Shown here: one piece after another, positions 33,474-42,631 of the stretch | Layout of the letters: each line of letters begins with the position of its first letter | Numbering within the stretch: position 1 is the stretch's first letter | Assembly (NCBI RefSeq): GCF_018853465.1 | Contig: NZ_JABBOU010000064.1 | Location: 1 to 61,414, forward strand | Reading direction: 5' to 3' | DNA: 61,414 bases | Source of the DNA: Acidithiobacillus montserratensis | Lineage (GTDB): Bacteria; Pseudomonadota; Gammaproteobacteria; Acidithiobacillales; Acidithiobacillaceae | Notes under the pieces: model-generated | The model's database searches: none | The model's input: only the letters and a program-made list of their open reading frames with translations | Told to the model about the DNA's origin: nothing | Made by a program: the position numbers and the translations under genes

Positions 33474-35311
33474 CGCCCGCGCAGAAACAGGCGGTCGAGG
33501 TCCGCCAGGGAAAATTGCACCACAGTGGGACGGCCGTGGTTGCATTGTCCAAATCGGGGGGTGGCTTCAAGTTGGCGGAGCAGACTGTTCATTTCCTCCA
33601 GGCTCAGGCGGCGGCTGGTTTTGATGGCTGCCCGGCAGGCCATTTCAGCCAGCACCGGGTCACCCTCAACATCACCCTGCCCCCAGGGTTTTTCTGCATC
33701 CAGCAACTCGGCGACCAGTTGCGCATAACTGCGGGGCTCCAGTGAGCGCAACGCGCCGTGAATGGCCAGGGTACCCGGTCCGGCAATGCTGATATCCAGA
33801 CCTGCTGCATTCAAAACCTCCTGATTCTCCTCAAAGCGCGCCAGCTGCGCCGCCGTCACATGCAAATACTCGGGAATGGCAAACTGCTGTTTATCATCAA
33901 GTTGGCAGGCTTTTTTCATCTTCTCGTAGAGGATGCGCTCATGGGCTGCATGTTGATCCACGAGAATCATGCCCTCGTGATTTTGCGCCACAATAAAACG
34001 GGCATGGATCTGAGTCAGGGCCTGTCCCAATGGATATTCCGGGCTGAAAGGGGTTTGCTCTTGAGCTTCCAGTGGAGCTTCAGCAGTCAGGCTGGCCGCC
34101 CCAGTTGCTGGGCCGGTAGCCACCATCTGTTCCCAGTAAGCGGCGGTTTGAGCCTCACCCACACTGCTTAAAGGCTGTTGGATAGAAGGTGTATAAGTCA
34201 GCGGTGCCCGGGTTGCGGCGGAAAAATCCCGGCTTGCCGTCACGGCGTGCAGGTTGGGCTGCATGGGGACGGTCATCTGCGGCAAACCCGCGCCCTGCCC
34301 GGCTATAATCCTGCGCAGGGTATGAAAGAGAAAATCATGGACTGCACGTCCATCCCGAAAACGCACTTCCGCCTTGGCCGGATGCACGTTGACATCCACT
34401 TGGTCGGGGGGCAGGTCAAGATACAATACATACAAGGGGTGCCGGTCCTGAAACAACACATCCTGATATGCCGCCCGCAAGGCATGGCTCAGCACCGGGT
34501 CGCGCACCGGGCGACCATTGACGAAAAAGTACTGTTCATCGCCCCGCGCCCGATTGTAGGTGGGCAAGCCCAGCCAGCCCCGCAAAGACAGATCACGATC
34601 GCTTTGCTCCAGATAAAGGGCATTGACCATGAAACCCTCGCCCAGAACGGCAGCCACCCGCGCCGCGCAGGCAGCGGAGTCATGGGCTGCGGGGAATTGC
34701 ACCAAACTGCGGTCATTTTGCAGGAGTTGAAAAGCTACCGGGAAATTGGCCAGGGCAATCTGCCGAAGTACTTTCTGGATCCGCGACAACTCAGCCGCAG
34801 GCGAACGCAGGAACTTGCGACGTGCGGGCACGTTATAAAACAGATCAGCCACCCGTACCGTCGTGCCCGGTGCCCGGGCTGCGGGCTCCGAACGAATCTG
34901 CTCGCCGCCATGAACCGCGATCCGCGCCCCTTGTCCCGAATCACGGGTTCGGCTCAATATTTCCAGCCGCGCCACCGAAGCGATGGCGGGCAAGGCCTCA
35001 CCGCGAAAGCCCATAGTCTGGATAGCCTGCAAATCCTCCCAGCTCGCTACTTTGCTGGTGGCGTGGCGCTCCAAGGCCAGAGGGAGATCTTCCGGGTTAA
35101 TGCCCGTGCCATCATCTTCCACGCTGAGCATGTCCATACCGCCTGCCTGAAGATGAACGGTAATGCGGCTAGCCTGAGCATCCAGACTGTTTTCCAGAAG
35201 CTCTTTGAGAATGGAAGCGGGCCTTTCGACAACCTCGCCAGCGGCAATCTGGTTAGCCAGGGTAGCGTCCAGGCGCTGAACTCTGGCAGGAGTACGGGCC
35301 TCAGCACTCAT
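33470..35311 (-). CDS. mutL: DNA mismatch repair protein MutL
   Basis: A 613-residue GHKL ATPase coordinating mismatch repair. The N-terminal ATP site is visible: ELLENSLDAQASRI near residue 38, EDDGTGINPEDL near 66 and TMGFRGEALPAIASVARL near 97. The C-terminal dimerisation domain holds QHAAHERILYEKMKKA near 452 and ends with CRAAIKTSRRLSLEEMNSL. The endonuclease motif DQHAxxER is followed by sequence lacking obvious extra metal-site motifs, so nicking activity is uncertain. Overlaps tsaE and miaA. Confidence 0.97.
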   Translation of the reverse strand: MSAEARTPARVQRLDATLANQIAAGEVVERPASILKELLENSLDAQASRITVHLQAGGMDMLSVEDDGTGINPEDLPLALERHATSKVASWEDLQAIQTMGFRGEALPAIASVARLEILSRTRDSGQGARIAVHGGEQIRSEPAARAPGTTVRVADLFYNVPARRKFLRSPAAELSRIQKVLRQIALANFPVAFQLLQNDRSLVQFPAAHDSAACAARVAAVLGEGFMVNALYLEQSDRDLSLRGWLGLPTYNRARGDEQYFFVNGRPVRDPVLSHALRAAYQDVLFQDRHPLYVLYLDLPPDQVDVNVHPAKAEVRFRDGRAVHDFLFHTLRRIIAGQGAGLPQMTVPMQPNLHAVTASRDFSAATRAPLTYTPSIQQPLSSVGEAQTAAYWEQMVATGPATGAASLTAEAPLEAQEQTPFSPEYPLGQALTQIHARFIVAQNHEGMILVDQHAAHERILYEKMKKACQLDDKQQFAIPEYLHVTAAQLARFEENQEVLNAAGLDISIAGPGTLAIHGALRSLEPRSYAQLVAELLDAEKPWGQGDVEGDPVLAEMACRAAIKTSRRLSLEEMNSLLRQLEATPRFGQCNHGRPTVVQFSLADLDRLFLRGR

Positions 35312-35781
35312 GTCTGACGCCCAGCAGAATCAGGCAAGCCCTGCAACCAGGCTGCGGCCCGGGGATTGCCCGCTTTGGCTGACAGGCGATGCGCGGCATC
35401 AGCATGAATATCCAGATTCAGCTGCAAATCCGGGGGAGGCAAATGCCCTTCGCCTTTTTCCGGCCATTCGATCAGCCATAAGGCCGGGCTCGCCAGATAA
35501 TCACGGATGCCGATGAATTCCAGCTCTTCCGGATCATTCAGTCGGTACAGATCAAGATGATGGGCCAGCCCGGAGTGCGTGTCATAGCTTTCGAGCAGGG
35601 TATAGGTCGGACTTTTGATGGACTGGGTGACTCCCAGTGCACGGAGCATGCCCTGGGCCAGTGTAGTTTTTCCGACTCCCAGATCACCCTCCAGATAAAT
35701 CACCGCAGGGACCTGAATACGCCGGGCAAGCTCTGCCCCCCAGGCTTGACAGACACTAGCGCTGGAAAAAATCCAATCCAT
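35308..35781 (-). CDS. tsaE: tRNA threonylcarbamoyladenosine biosynthesis ATPase TsaE
   Basis: A 157-residue P-loop ATPase needed for t6A37 tRNA modification together with TsaB and TsaD. The Walker A motif is EGDLGVGKTTLAQGMLRALG (residues 31-50). SPTYTLLESYD and HHLDLYRLNDPEELEFIGI are family segments. It overlaps mutL by four bases, an arrangement common in proteobacteria (tsaE-mutL-miaA). An upstream amidase (amiC), frequent at this locus, is not present. Confidence 0.95.
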   Translation of the reverse strand: MDWIFSSASVCQAWGAELARRIQVPAVIYLEGDLGVGKTTLAQGMLRALGVTQSIKSPTYTLLESYDTHSGLAHHLDLYRLNDPEELEFIGIRDYLASPALWLIEWPEKGEGHLPPPDLQLNLDIHADAAHRLSAKAGNPRAAAWLQGLPDSAGRQT

Positions 35782-35796
35782 CAGTCAATAAAATGC

Positions 35797-36252
35797 TCAG
35801 GACTGCAACAGATGCTGGAGAATATCAGAGCGGGTGATGATGCCCAGCAATTTCCCTGCCGAGTCCACGACGGGCAGGGCGTGTACTTCCTTGCGCAGGA
35901 GTTTTTCCGCGACATCATCCACAGACTCATCAGGTCCTGCCGTGACCACCTTGGTCGTCGCTAACTGCGCTGCAGTCACTGCTGTCGCCTTGCGCAATTC
36001 TTCCTCATATTCATGCATGCCCCCCAGAGGAATCAGTCCATCGAGAATGGTCAGCATGGTGGGCAAATGCACCTCGCGGTTGGCATCAATCAGATCCCGT
36101 TCACCGATCATGCCGACCAGGTGCCCGTCAGCATTGACCACCGGAATGCTGTGATGCCCTGACTGCAAGAGGATTTTACCGACATTCTTCACAGAATCTT
36201 CCGCCTGCACCGTAGTGGCCGCACGGGTCATGATTTCCTGAGCCGTCGTCAT
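35797..36252 (-). CDS. CBS-domain pair protein
   Basis: A 151-residue protein made of two CBS motifs in tandem (TVQAEDSVKNVGKILLQSGH with IPVVNADGHLVGMIGERDL, and KVVTAGPDESVDDVAEKLL with ALPVVDSAGKLLGIITRSDI). Such stand-alone pairs bind adenosine nucleotides and regulate partner enzymes or transporters. Between them lies a conserved insert, PLGGMHEYEEELRKAT. The ATG overlaps the bioA stop. No partner can be assigned from context. Confidence 0.9.
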   Translation of the reverse strand: MTTAQEIMTRAATTVQAEDSVKNVGKILLQSGHHSIPVVNADGHLVGMIGERDLIDANREVHLPTMLTILDGLIPLGGMHEYEEELRKATAVTAAQLATTKVVTAGPDESVDDVAEKLLRKEVHALPVVDSAGKLLGIITRSDILQHLLQS

Positions 36253-37604
36253 TGTTTGTTTCCTTCCGCCATGGCGTCAAATAATGTTTGGAGAATAGTG
36301 TCTATTTCCGCTGCTGTCACCGACAGAGGGGGAACAATGGTCAGCAAATCCCCCAAGGGGCGACTATAGACCCCCATTTCCCGGGCACGTTTGCACACCA
36401 TGTATTCTACCCGCTCACCATAGGGATAAGCCACGCCCGTAACGGGATTGCGCAAAGGGATCCCCGCCATCAGACCAAATTGACGGGGGTCACCAGCCCA
36501 GGCTTGGCCGCGAAATCGCTCCAGTCCTTTCTGTAGTCTGGCGATTTTTTCCGGCAGCTCACTGAGTAGCGAGTTCTCGGCAAAAATGTCGAGATTTTCC
36601 AGAGCCACCGCACAGGCCAAAGGATTGGCCGTAAAAGTATGTCCGTAATAAAACTGCCGGGCCTCGCCAAAAGGCGCAAGAAAAGCCTGGTAGATTTTTT
36701 CCGAGGCCAGGGTGGCGGCAATGGGCAGATACCCCCCACTCAAGCCCTTGCCCAATGCCAGCAGGTCCGGTTCAACCCCTTCCCTTTCGCAGGAAAACAG
36801 TTTGCCACTGCGCCCAAACCCAGTCGCCACCTCATCCACAATCAACAGCACATCATGGGCATTACACAACTGTTGCGCGCCTTGCAGGATTCCCGCAGGA
36901 AAAGGCAATATGCCTGCCGCCCCCTGTACCCCCCCTTCCAGAATCAGCGCGGCTGTATCATCTTTTTCCGCCCTCAACAACGCTTCCAGGGCTTGCAACC
37001 AGAGCCTAGCGGCGGCTTGGCCATCGCCCTGACACTGTTCCCATTGTAAAACGTAGGGACTGGACAGCCGCCGGGTCGGAAACAGCAAATTGCCATACAC
37101 CTCATGAAAAAGTGGAAATCCACCCACCGAAACCGCGCCGACCGTATCGCCGTGATAGGCATTATCCAGAGTCAAAAAAAGACGTTTCTGCGGCCGTCCG
37201 ACATTGACCCAGTACTGAGCAGCCATTTTGATGGCCACCTCCACGGCTTCGGATCCATCTTCGGTAAAAAAACAATGCTGCAGAGACCCCGGCGTACAGT
37301 CCACCAGTTTTTTGGCGAGCCGAATGGCCGGGGGATTGCTGGCACCCAGACTGGTGCTATGGGCCACTTTGCCGAGTTGTTCCAGCAGGGCGTGATCCAG
37401 GCGCGGATGACGATGACCATGTACATTGCACCAGAGACTCGCCACGGCATCGAGACAGCGCTCACCATCCATATTATACAGATAATGCCCTTCGGCCCTG
37501 TCAATAATCCAGGGATCATCATCGCCATAACATTGCATCTGGGTGAAGGGATGCCAGAAATAACGGCGATCCCAGGCTTTCAGCATTTCTGTTTCAGACG
37601 TCAA
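36249..37604 (-). CDS. bioA: Adenosylmethionine-8-amino-7-oxononanoate aminotransferase BioA
   Basis: A 451-residue PLP-dependent class III aminotransferase that makes DAPA in biotin synthesis. The start contains WDRRYFWHPFTQMQCYGDDD, the SAM-subsite-containing WHPFTQ motif specific to BioA. The PLP lysine is in ALGKGLSGGYLPIAATLAS (about residue 285). DEVATGFGRSGKLF precedes it and HTFTANPLACAVALENL follows. No other bio genes lie nearby. It overlaps nnrD by 11 bases. Confidence 0.96.
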   Translation of the reverse strand: MTSETEMLKAWDRRYFWHPFTQMQCYGDDDPWIIDRAEGHYLYNMDGERCLDAVASLWCNVHGHRHPRLDHALLEQLGKVAHSTSLGASNPPAIRLAKKLVDCTPGSLQHCFFTEDGSEAVEVAIKMAAQYWVNVGRPQKRLFLTLDNAYHGDTVGAVSVGGFPLFHEVYGNLLFPTRRLSSPYVLQWEQCQGDGQAAARLWLQALEALLRAEKDDTAALILEGGVQGAAGILPFPAGILQGAQQLCNAHDVLLIVDEVATGFGRSGKLFSCEREGVEPDLLALGKGLSGGYLPIAATLASEKIYQAFLAPFGEARQFYYGHTFTANPLACAVALENLDIFAENSLLSELPEKIARLQKGLERFRGQAWAGDPRQFGLMAGIPLRNPVTGVAYPYGERVEYMVCKRAREMGVYSRPLGDLLTIVPPLSVTAAEIDTILQTLFDAMAEGNKQ

Positions 37605-38448
37605 GAGACTTCAACTCCTGTAGGACATAAGGCACGGCATTGAGAATATCGCCAGCCAGCAGACTCTCGGGACCTAGTTGGCGGGCGGCGCGATCGCCTG
37701 CCAGGGCATGAACAGCTACGCCGAGCAGCAGGGCTTCATGAGGAGGCAAGCCTTGGGCCAGCAGACCTGCCAGCAGCCCGGTCAGCACATCGCCGCTGCC
37801 GCCGGTGGCCATACCCGGATTTCCCCAGGGGCAATAACAGCAATCCCCTTCTCCCCGCAAAAGGCTGTGATGCCCCTTCAATACCCAGTAACCGCCATAG
37901 CGGGATTGCAGTGCTTGGATGGCGCTCAGGCGACCTGCCTGAATCGCAGCGCTGTTGTCCAGCCCCAGCAAGCGGGCAGCCTCCCCCGGATGTGGCGTAA
38001 ACAAACGTACGGCTTCGCTGCGCAGTAGTGATGGTCCGAAGCGCGCCAGAATATTGAGGGCATCTGCGTCCCAGACCTGGGGATAAGTGAGTTGGCCCAG
38101 CTCACGCAACATATCATGAGCGGCCAGGCCCTGCCCCAGGCCGGGGCCTGCTGCCAGCACGGCATTTTCGGGCAAAGCGGCAAAGCTGGCAGGCCAGTCC
38201 CACCAGGTCGCCTCGGGAAGTTCAGCGGCCAGATAGGGCATGGCTGCAGGATGCCCCACTGCCGTTACCAGGCCGGCACCTGTGCGATAGGCCGCCGCAG
38301 CGGCCAAGGCCAGGGCTCCGCCCATTCCCGGCGCTCCACCGAGCACAAAAACATGACCAAACTGGCCCTTGTGCGCGTCTGGAGAGCGCCGGGGCAAGAC
38401 TGGCAACTGCTCCAGCGTTAATGCCGCACAAGCATCATCCATGTTCAT
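37594..38448 (-). CDS. nnrD: ADP-dependent NAD(P)H-hydrate dehydratase NnrD
   Basis: A 284-residue ribokinase-like enzyme that repairs hydrated NAD(P)H. It matches the C-terminal half of the bifunctional YjeF protein: KGQFGHVFVLGGAPGMGGAL (about residues 26-45), AGPGLGQG, the WVLKGHHSLL strand and the catalytic GSGDVLTGLLAGLLAQG near 220. The epimerase domain NnrE is absent from this protein and not seen nearby. It starts four bases inside amtB's end and overlaps bioA. Confidence 0.92.
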   Translation of the reverse strand: MNMDDACAALTLEQLPVLPRRSPDAHKGQFGHVFVLGGAPGMGGALALAAAAAYRTGAGLVTAVGHPAAMPYLAAELPEATWWDWPASFAALPENAVLAAGPGLGQGLAAHDMLRELGQLTYPQVWDADALNILARFGPSLLRSEAVRLFTPHPGEAARLLGLDNSAAIQAGRLSAIQALQSRYGGYWVLKGHHSLLRGEGDCCYCPWGNPGMATGGSGDVLTGLLAGLLAQGLPPHEALLLGVAVHALAGDRAARQLGPESLLAGDILNAVPYVLQELKSLDV

Positions 38449-39662
38449 GCCCTCTCGATATCTTCCTCAGGATACGCGCTGACATGATGAATACTCAAAT
38501 CCGGACCGGCAAATTCAGCTTCGGCATCGAGACGAATGCCAATGACTGCTTTGATAGTTCCGTAGACAACAGCACTACCAACCAGAGCGATCAGTACCCC
38601 CAGACCGGTCCCCAAAAGTTGGGACCAGAAACTAACACCCCCGGCGCCACCCAGCATTTTCAGACCAAAAATGCCCACAGCGAGGCCGCCCCAGACGCCG
38701 CAAACCCCATGCAGGGGCCAGACCCCGAGGACATCGTCCAAACGCAGACGGTGCTGTACGAAAGAGAATAAATACACAAAAATGATCCCGGCAATGGCGC
38801 CAATGGCCAAAGCACCGATGGGTTGCACCACATCAGACCCTGCACAAATGGCTACCAAGCCCGCCAGCGCTCCATTATGCACAAAACCGGGATCGCCCTT
38901 ACCCACGGCGAGAGCCGCCAGCATACCGCCCACCAGGGCCATCAATGAGTTCAGGGCCACCAGCCCCTGTACCTGGGCCAGTTGCTGGGCGCTCATGACG
39001 TTAAAGCCAAACCAGCCAATAATTAGTATCCACGATCCCAACGCCAGAAAGGGAATATTGGAAGGGGGCATGGCGTGGACCGTGCCATCCTTGCCGTAAC
39101 GACCCCGCCGGGGTCCCAGCAACCACACGGCCATCAGGGCCATCCAGCCGCCCATGGCGTGGACCACCACCGAGCCGGCAAAATCATGAAAGGGAGCCCC
39201 GAAAGTCTGGGTAAACCAGGCCTGAATCCCATAATTATTGTCCCAGACAATGCCTTCATAAAAGGGATATACCAATCCCACCAGAAAGGCCGTTGCCAGC
39301 AATTGCGGATAAAAACGGGCACGTTCGGCAATACCGCCGGAAATGATGGCCGGTACCGCTGCCGCAAAGGTCAGCAGAAAGAAAAAACGCACCATTTCAA
39401 AGCCATGATCACCGGCTGTCAGGGTTTGGACGTTCCCGAAAAAGCTGATGCCATAGGCAATGTGATAACCGATAAAAAAATAGACAATGGTGGAGATGCC
39501 GAAATCACTGAGGATTTTCACCAACGCATTGACCTGACTGCGGCGACGCACGGTGCCCAGTTCCAGAAAAGCAAAACCACCATGCATGGCAAACACCAGA
39601 ATGGCGCCCATCAGTAAAAAGAACACATTACCGCCCGGAGGCGTTACTCCTGTAGCCAGCAT
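38445..39662 (-). CDS. amtB: Ammonium transporter AmtB
   Basis: A 405-residue trimeric membrane channel with eleven helices. The pore twin histidines are visible in FAGSVVVHAMGGWMAL (near residue 168) and WPLHGVCGVWGGLAVG (near 319). AIISGGIAERARFYPQLL and GWFGFNVMSAQQ are typical. The first helix follows directly without a clear signal peptide. No glnK gene is adjacent, contrary to the usual glnK-amtB pair. The ATG at 39662 follows a GGAAGC site in the spacer after recR. Confidence 0.95.
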   Translation of the reverse strand: MLATGVTPPGGNVFFLLMGAILVFAMHGGFAFLELGTVRRRSQVNALVKILSDFGISTIVYFFIGYHIAYGISFFGNVQTLTAGDHGFEMVRFFFLLTFAAAVPAIISGGIAERARFYPQLLATAFLVGLVYPFYEGIVWDNNYGIQAWFTQTFGAPFHDFAGSVVVHAMGGWMALMAVWLLGPRRGRYGKDGTVHAMPPSNIPFLALGSWILIIGWFGFNVMSAQQLAQVQGLVALNSLMALVGGMLAALAVGKGDPGFVHNGALAGLVAICAGSDVVQPIGALAIGAIAGIIFVYLFSFVQHRLRLDDVLGVWPLHGVCGVWGGLAVGIFGLKMLGGAGGVSFWSQLLGTGLGVLIALVGSAVVYGTIKAVIGIRLDAEAEFAGPDLSIHHVSAYPEEDIERA

Positions 39663-39695
39663 CTGACAGCTTCCTCTCTCAAGTGGTTATTTTAA

Positions 39696-40295
39696 CTATT
39701 CATCCAGCAGACGACGTCCATGCATCGCCCGTCCGAGGGTGCCGCGATCTACATATTCCAGTTCTCCACCCACCGGCACGCCGTGGGCAATCCGACTGAT
39801 GGTGATGCCGTCAGGAACCAGCTCTGCTAAAAACTGAGCAGTGGCCTCGCCTTCCAGGGTGGGGTTGGTGGCGAATATCACTTCCTGCAAGCCCGCTTCC
39901 GCCAAACGCTGGCTGAGACGATCCAGGTGCAGGGCTTCTGGTCCGACACCATCCAAAGGCGACAAATGCCCCATCAGCACAAAAAAATCGCCGCTGAACA
40001 CCCCGGTATCTTCTATGGCACGCAGGTCTGCCGGAGACTCCACGATACAGAGCACGGAATGATCGCGTTGCTCACCCCGGCAAATACTGCATAAAGGCGC
40101 TTCACTGAGATTGTTGCAACGCTCACAAAAACGCACCGCCGCATGGGCGCGCTCCAAGGCCGCTGCCAGTTGGGGCAGCAGATTACGTTTGCGCACCAGG
40201 AGATCATAGCAAATGCGCTGCGCAGAGCGCGGCCCGATACCGGGAAGGCGCCTTAACAGCGCCTCCAGAGCCTCCATACTCGGAACATCAGCCAT
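39696..40295 (-). CDS. recR: Recombination protein RecR
   Basis: A 199-residue protein that loads RecA with RecF and RecO. The helix-hairpin-helix segment RRLPGIGPRSAQRICYDLL lies at residues 14-32. The four-cysteine zinc site is FCERCNNLSEAPLCSIC (near 56-72). A Toprim domain follows (VLCIVESPADLRAIEDTG). The length is normal. It starts one base after the ybaB stop; ybaB-recR downstream of dnaX is the standard order. Confidence 0.98.
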   Translation of the reverse strand: MADVPSMEALEALLRRLPGIGPRSAQRICYDLLVRKRNLLPQLAAALERAHAAVRFCERCNNLSEAPLCSICRGEQRDHSVLCIVESPADLRAIEDTGVFSGDFFVLMGHLSPLDGVGPEALHLDRLSQRLAEAGLQEVIFATNPTLEGEATAQFLAELVPDGITISRIAHGVPVGGELEYVDRGTLGRAMHGRRLLDE

Positions 40296-40296
40296 C

Positions 40297-40620
40297 TCAG
40301 AAAGGCAGGTTCATGCCCGGAATGCTCATCCCACCGGTCACTTCCGACATGCGCTCGGCACTGACTTTTTCGGCATTGCGCACGGCATCGTTGATGGCTG
40401 CCGCCACCAGATCCTCCAACATTTCCTGATCATTGTCGGCCAGCAACGAAGGATCAATGCGGACCTTGCGGACATCATGGCGACAGGTCATGGTCACTTC
40501 GACCAGATTGCCCCCTGCATGCCCCTGTACTTCAATATGGGCCAGCTCTTCCTGGGTTTTCTGCAGGCGATCCTGAAGTTGCTGCGCCTGCTTCATGATA
40601 TTTCCCAAACCACCTTTCAT
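40297..40620 (-). CDS. ybaB: YbaB/EbfC nucleoid-associated protein
   Basis: A 107-residue dimeric DNA-binding protein. It has the family layout: helix [20 protein letters not shown], strand [20 protein letters not shown], and helix [20 protein letters not shown]. The tail with Gly and Met ([17 protein letters not shown]) is usual. It lies between dnaX and recR, separated from dnaX by 26 bases holding an AGGGAGG ribosome site. Confidence 0.96.
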   Translation of the reverse strand: MKGGLGNIMKQAQQLQDRLQKTQEELAHIEVQGHAGGNLVEVTMTCRHDVRKVRIDPSLLADNDQEMLEDLVAAAINDAVRNAEKVSAERMSEVTGGMSIPGMNLPF

Positions 40621-40646
40621 CGTGCACTACCTCCCTGTAAATGGTA

Positions 40647-42326
40647 TCAATGTTCAGAAACCGGCTGATCCTGGTCCCTGAAAGTAATGGATTCTACCTG
40701 AACACCCAGGACTTCGGTAAATTGCCGGATGCGGGGATCATTGGTTACCCTCGCCTGTGCTTCCTGCCTCCGTGCCGCAATCCGGGCCTCTTCCTCGGCA
40801 ATCAGGCTGCCCACCCCGCTTTCCTCGGTCAAAGCCGTAATGCTGAGTTGTGGTGCCTGACCGAAATAGTCACTCAACGCCTGCAGAAGGCGAACCTTCT
40901 CTTTAATGATAAAAGGCAAATATCTCGGCTCGATCAATAAATCCACTTTCTCGGCAGCGCAGCACAAGGCCTGGCCGTGACGCAGTTGTTCCTGCAGTAG
41001 TGGTGACAGCTTCAAGGCGGGAATCATCTCGCGCCAGGAGACTGCCTGACTGGCGGATGAGGAGAGTGCTTCGTGTTGCATTTCCGGGGCAGGTTCGCGG
41101 ACCTGGTCCACAAACTCTGGCGCTGCAGACTGGAATTTTGGAGTTGATTGCGCAGGATGATCTGCTGCAGCTTGATCAGCGTCCTTGCCTTTTTCTGGAC
41201 TGGACTCCGGTTCAGGGGTGGACTGCGGCGGCGGAGCCTTTACTCCTGTTAAAGAAAAGCTCAGCACCCGCAAAAAAGCCATTTCCAGCGCCATGCGCTG
41301 ATCGGGATAAAGCTGAAAATCCCGGCGTGCCGAAAGCAACAAGGCATACCAGGATTGCAACAGTAATGGATTGATTTTATCACGGAGCTGCACCACCAGT
41401 TCAGCATCTTCGCTCTCATTCGCGAGGGGCACAAACTGCGCCAGACTCAAACGATGGACGCCTTCAATCAAGCGATCCAAAAGTCCGGCGGCATCCAGAC
41501 CTCGTGCCAGATGATCGTCGACCAGAGCAAACACCTGCCCGGCATCCCGGGCAATCAGGGCGGCAATGATGAGCATTATGGTATCGTCGCCGCTGCGCCC
41601 CAGCATGCCCAAGACACCCTCGCGGCGCACCGCTCCGCCACCGTGAACAATGGCCTGATCGAGTAGGCTGAGGGCATCCCGCAAACTGCCATCAGCGGCC
41701 TTTGCTAAAATCTGCAAGGCCGCATCTTCAGCCGGAACATTTTCCGCCGCCATGATTTGCTGCAAACGCCCCTGAATCTGGGGAATATCCAGCCTGCGTA
41801 AATTAAACTGCAGACAGCGGGATAAAATGGTCACCGGCAGTTTCTGGGGATCCGTGGTCGCCAGCAGAAATTTGACATGCTCCGGAGGTTCTTCGAGGGT
41901 TTTCAGAAGGGCATTGAAACTGTGGGTAGACAGCATATGCACTTCATCGATGAGGTAAATCTTGTAGCGACCGGTAACCGGCGCATATTGCACATTGTCG
42001 AGCAGTTCGCGGGTTTCATCCACCCGGGTGCGGCTGGCGGCATCCACTTCCAGCAGATCGACAAAATTTCCGGCGCTGATACTCTGGCAGGCGCTGCAAA
42101 CGCCACAGGGTTGACTACTAACTCCCTGTTCGCAGTTCAGACATTTGGCCAGCAGTCTTGCCAGCGTGGTTTTGCCGACCCCCCGGGTACCCGTAAACAA
42201 AAACGCATGATGGATGCGTCCCGAGTCCAGGGCGTGCCGCAAAGCGGACACCACTGCTTCCTGCCCCACAAAATCGTCAAAATGCTGGGGTCGCCAACGT
42301 CGGGCAAGGGCTAAATATCCACTCAT
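40647..42326 (-). CDS. dnaX: DNA polymerase III subunits tau/gamma
   Basis: A 559-residue clamp-loader ATPase. Residues 1-20 are MSGYLALARRWRPQHFDDFV. Walker A GTRGVGKTTLARLLAK lies near 48, the zinc site CLNCEQGVSSQPCGVCSAC near 64-82 and Walker B YLIDEVHMLSTHSFNALLK near 127. The C-terminal part is shorter than in E. coli tau and carries a Pro/Ser-rich linker. The ATG at 42326 fits the family; the open frame upstream to a GTG would run into the SRP RNA gene. No convincing frameshift heptamer for a separate gamma form was found. Confidence 0.96.
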   Translation of the reverse strand: MSGYLALARRWRPQHFDDFVGQEAVVSALRHALDSGRIHHAFLFTGTRGVGKTTLARLLAKCLNCEQGVSSQPCGVCSACQSISAGNFVDLLEVDAASRTRVDETRELLDNVQYAPVTGRYKIYLIDEVHMLSTHSFNALLKTLEEPPEHVKFLLATTDPQKLPVTILSRCLQFNLRRLDIPQIQGRLQQIMAAENVPAEDAALQILAKAADGSLRDALSLLDQAIVHGGGAVRREGVLGMLGRSGDDTIMLIIAALIARDAGQVFALVDDHLARGLDAAGLLDRLIEGVHRLSLAQFVPLANESEDAELVVQLRDKINPLLLQSWYALLLSARRDFQLYPDQRMALEMAFLRVLSFSLTGVKAPPPQSTPEPESSPEKGKDADQAAADHPAQSTPKFQSAAPEFVDQVREPAPEMQHEALSSSASQAVSWREMIPALKLSPLLQEQLRHGQALCCAAEKVDLLIEPRYLPFIIKEKVRLLQALSDYFGQAPQLSITALTEESGVGSLIAEEEARIAARRQEAQARVTNDPRIRQFTEVLGVQVESITFRDQDQPVSEH

Positions 42327-42357
42327 GGACAAACACAAAATTGGGAGGCGACGCGAA

Positions 42358-42450
42358 TCAGCCACACCCCGGCACCTGGATTGCCGGCTGCCGCTGCTCC
42401 CTTCCGGGCCTGACGGGGTTCACCAGCTACCACTGCGAGGGGACCGATTG
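42358..42450 (-). ncRNA. ffs: Signal recognition particle RNA (4.5S type)
   Basis: On the minus strand the sequence contains GTCAGGCCCGGAAGGGAGCA, the conserved apical SRP core (GGUCAGG...GGAA loop...AGCAGC) bound by Ffh. It is flanked by complementary arms: GGTCCCCTCGC...GGTAGCTG before and CAGCCGGC...GGTGCCGGGG after. The length, about 93 nt, fits the short bacterial form. It sits just upstream of dnaX, as in many proteobacteria. Exact ends are approximate. Confidence 0.93.
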
Positions 42451-42631
42451 TTGTCGCCATAGAAAACCTGAAATTGTCCGGTAAGGGACGAGAACAGACA
42501 AAAAGTGCAACACTCCGCTTTGCACCCACAAGTCGCGAAAGTATCAGAACCATGCCGGGGGATCAATAAGGACCATGACTTTGCGCTTCTGATCGATAAC
42601 CCCGTAACCAGCACTCACGAGATCACCATGC

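Noticed and set aside
34178..35317. 379-codon plus-strand frame
   Set aside because: Antisense to mutL; no domain.
41180..41230. Programmed frameshift site in dnaX
   Set aside because: The only A-rich run is GAAAAAGG in the linker; it does not match the A-AAA-AAG heptamer and no stem-loop was evident.
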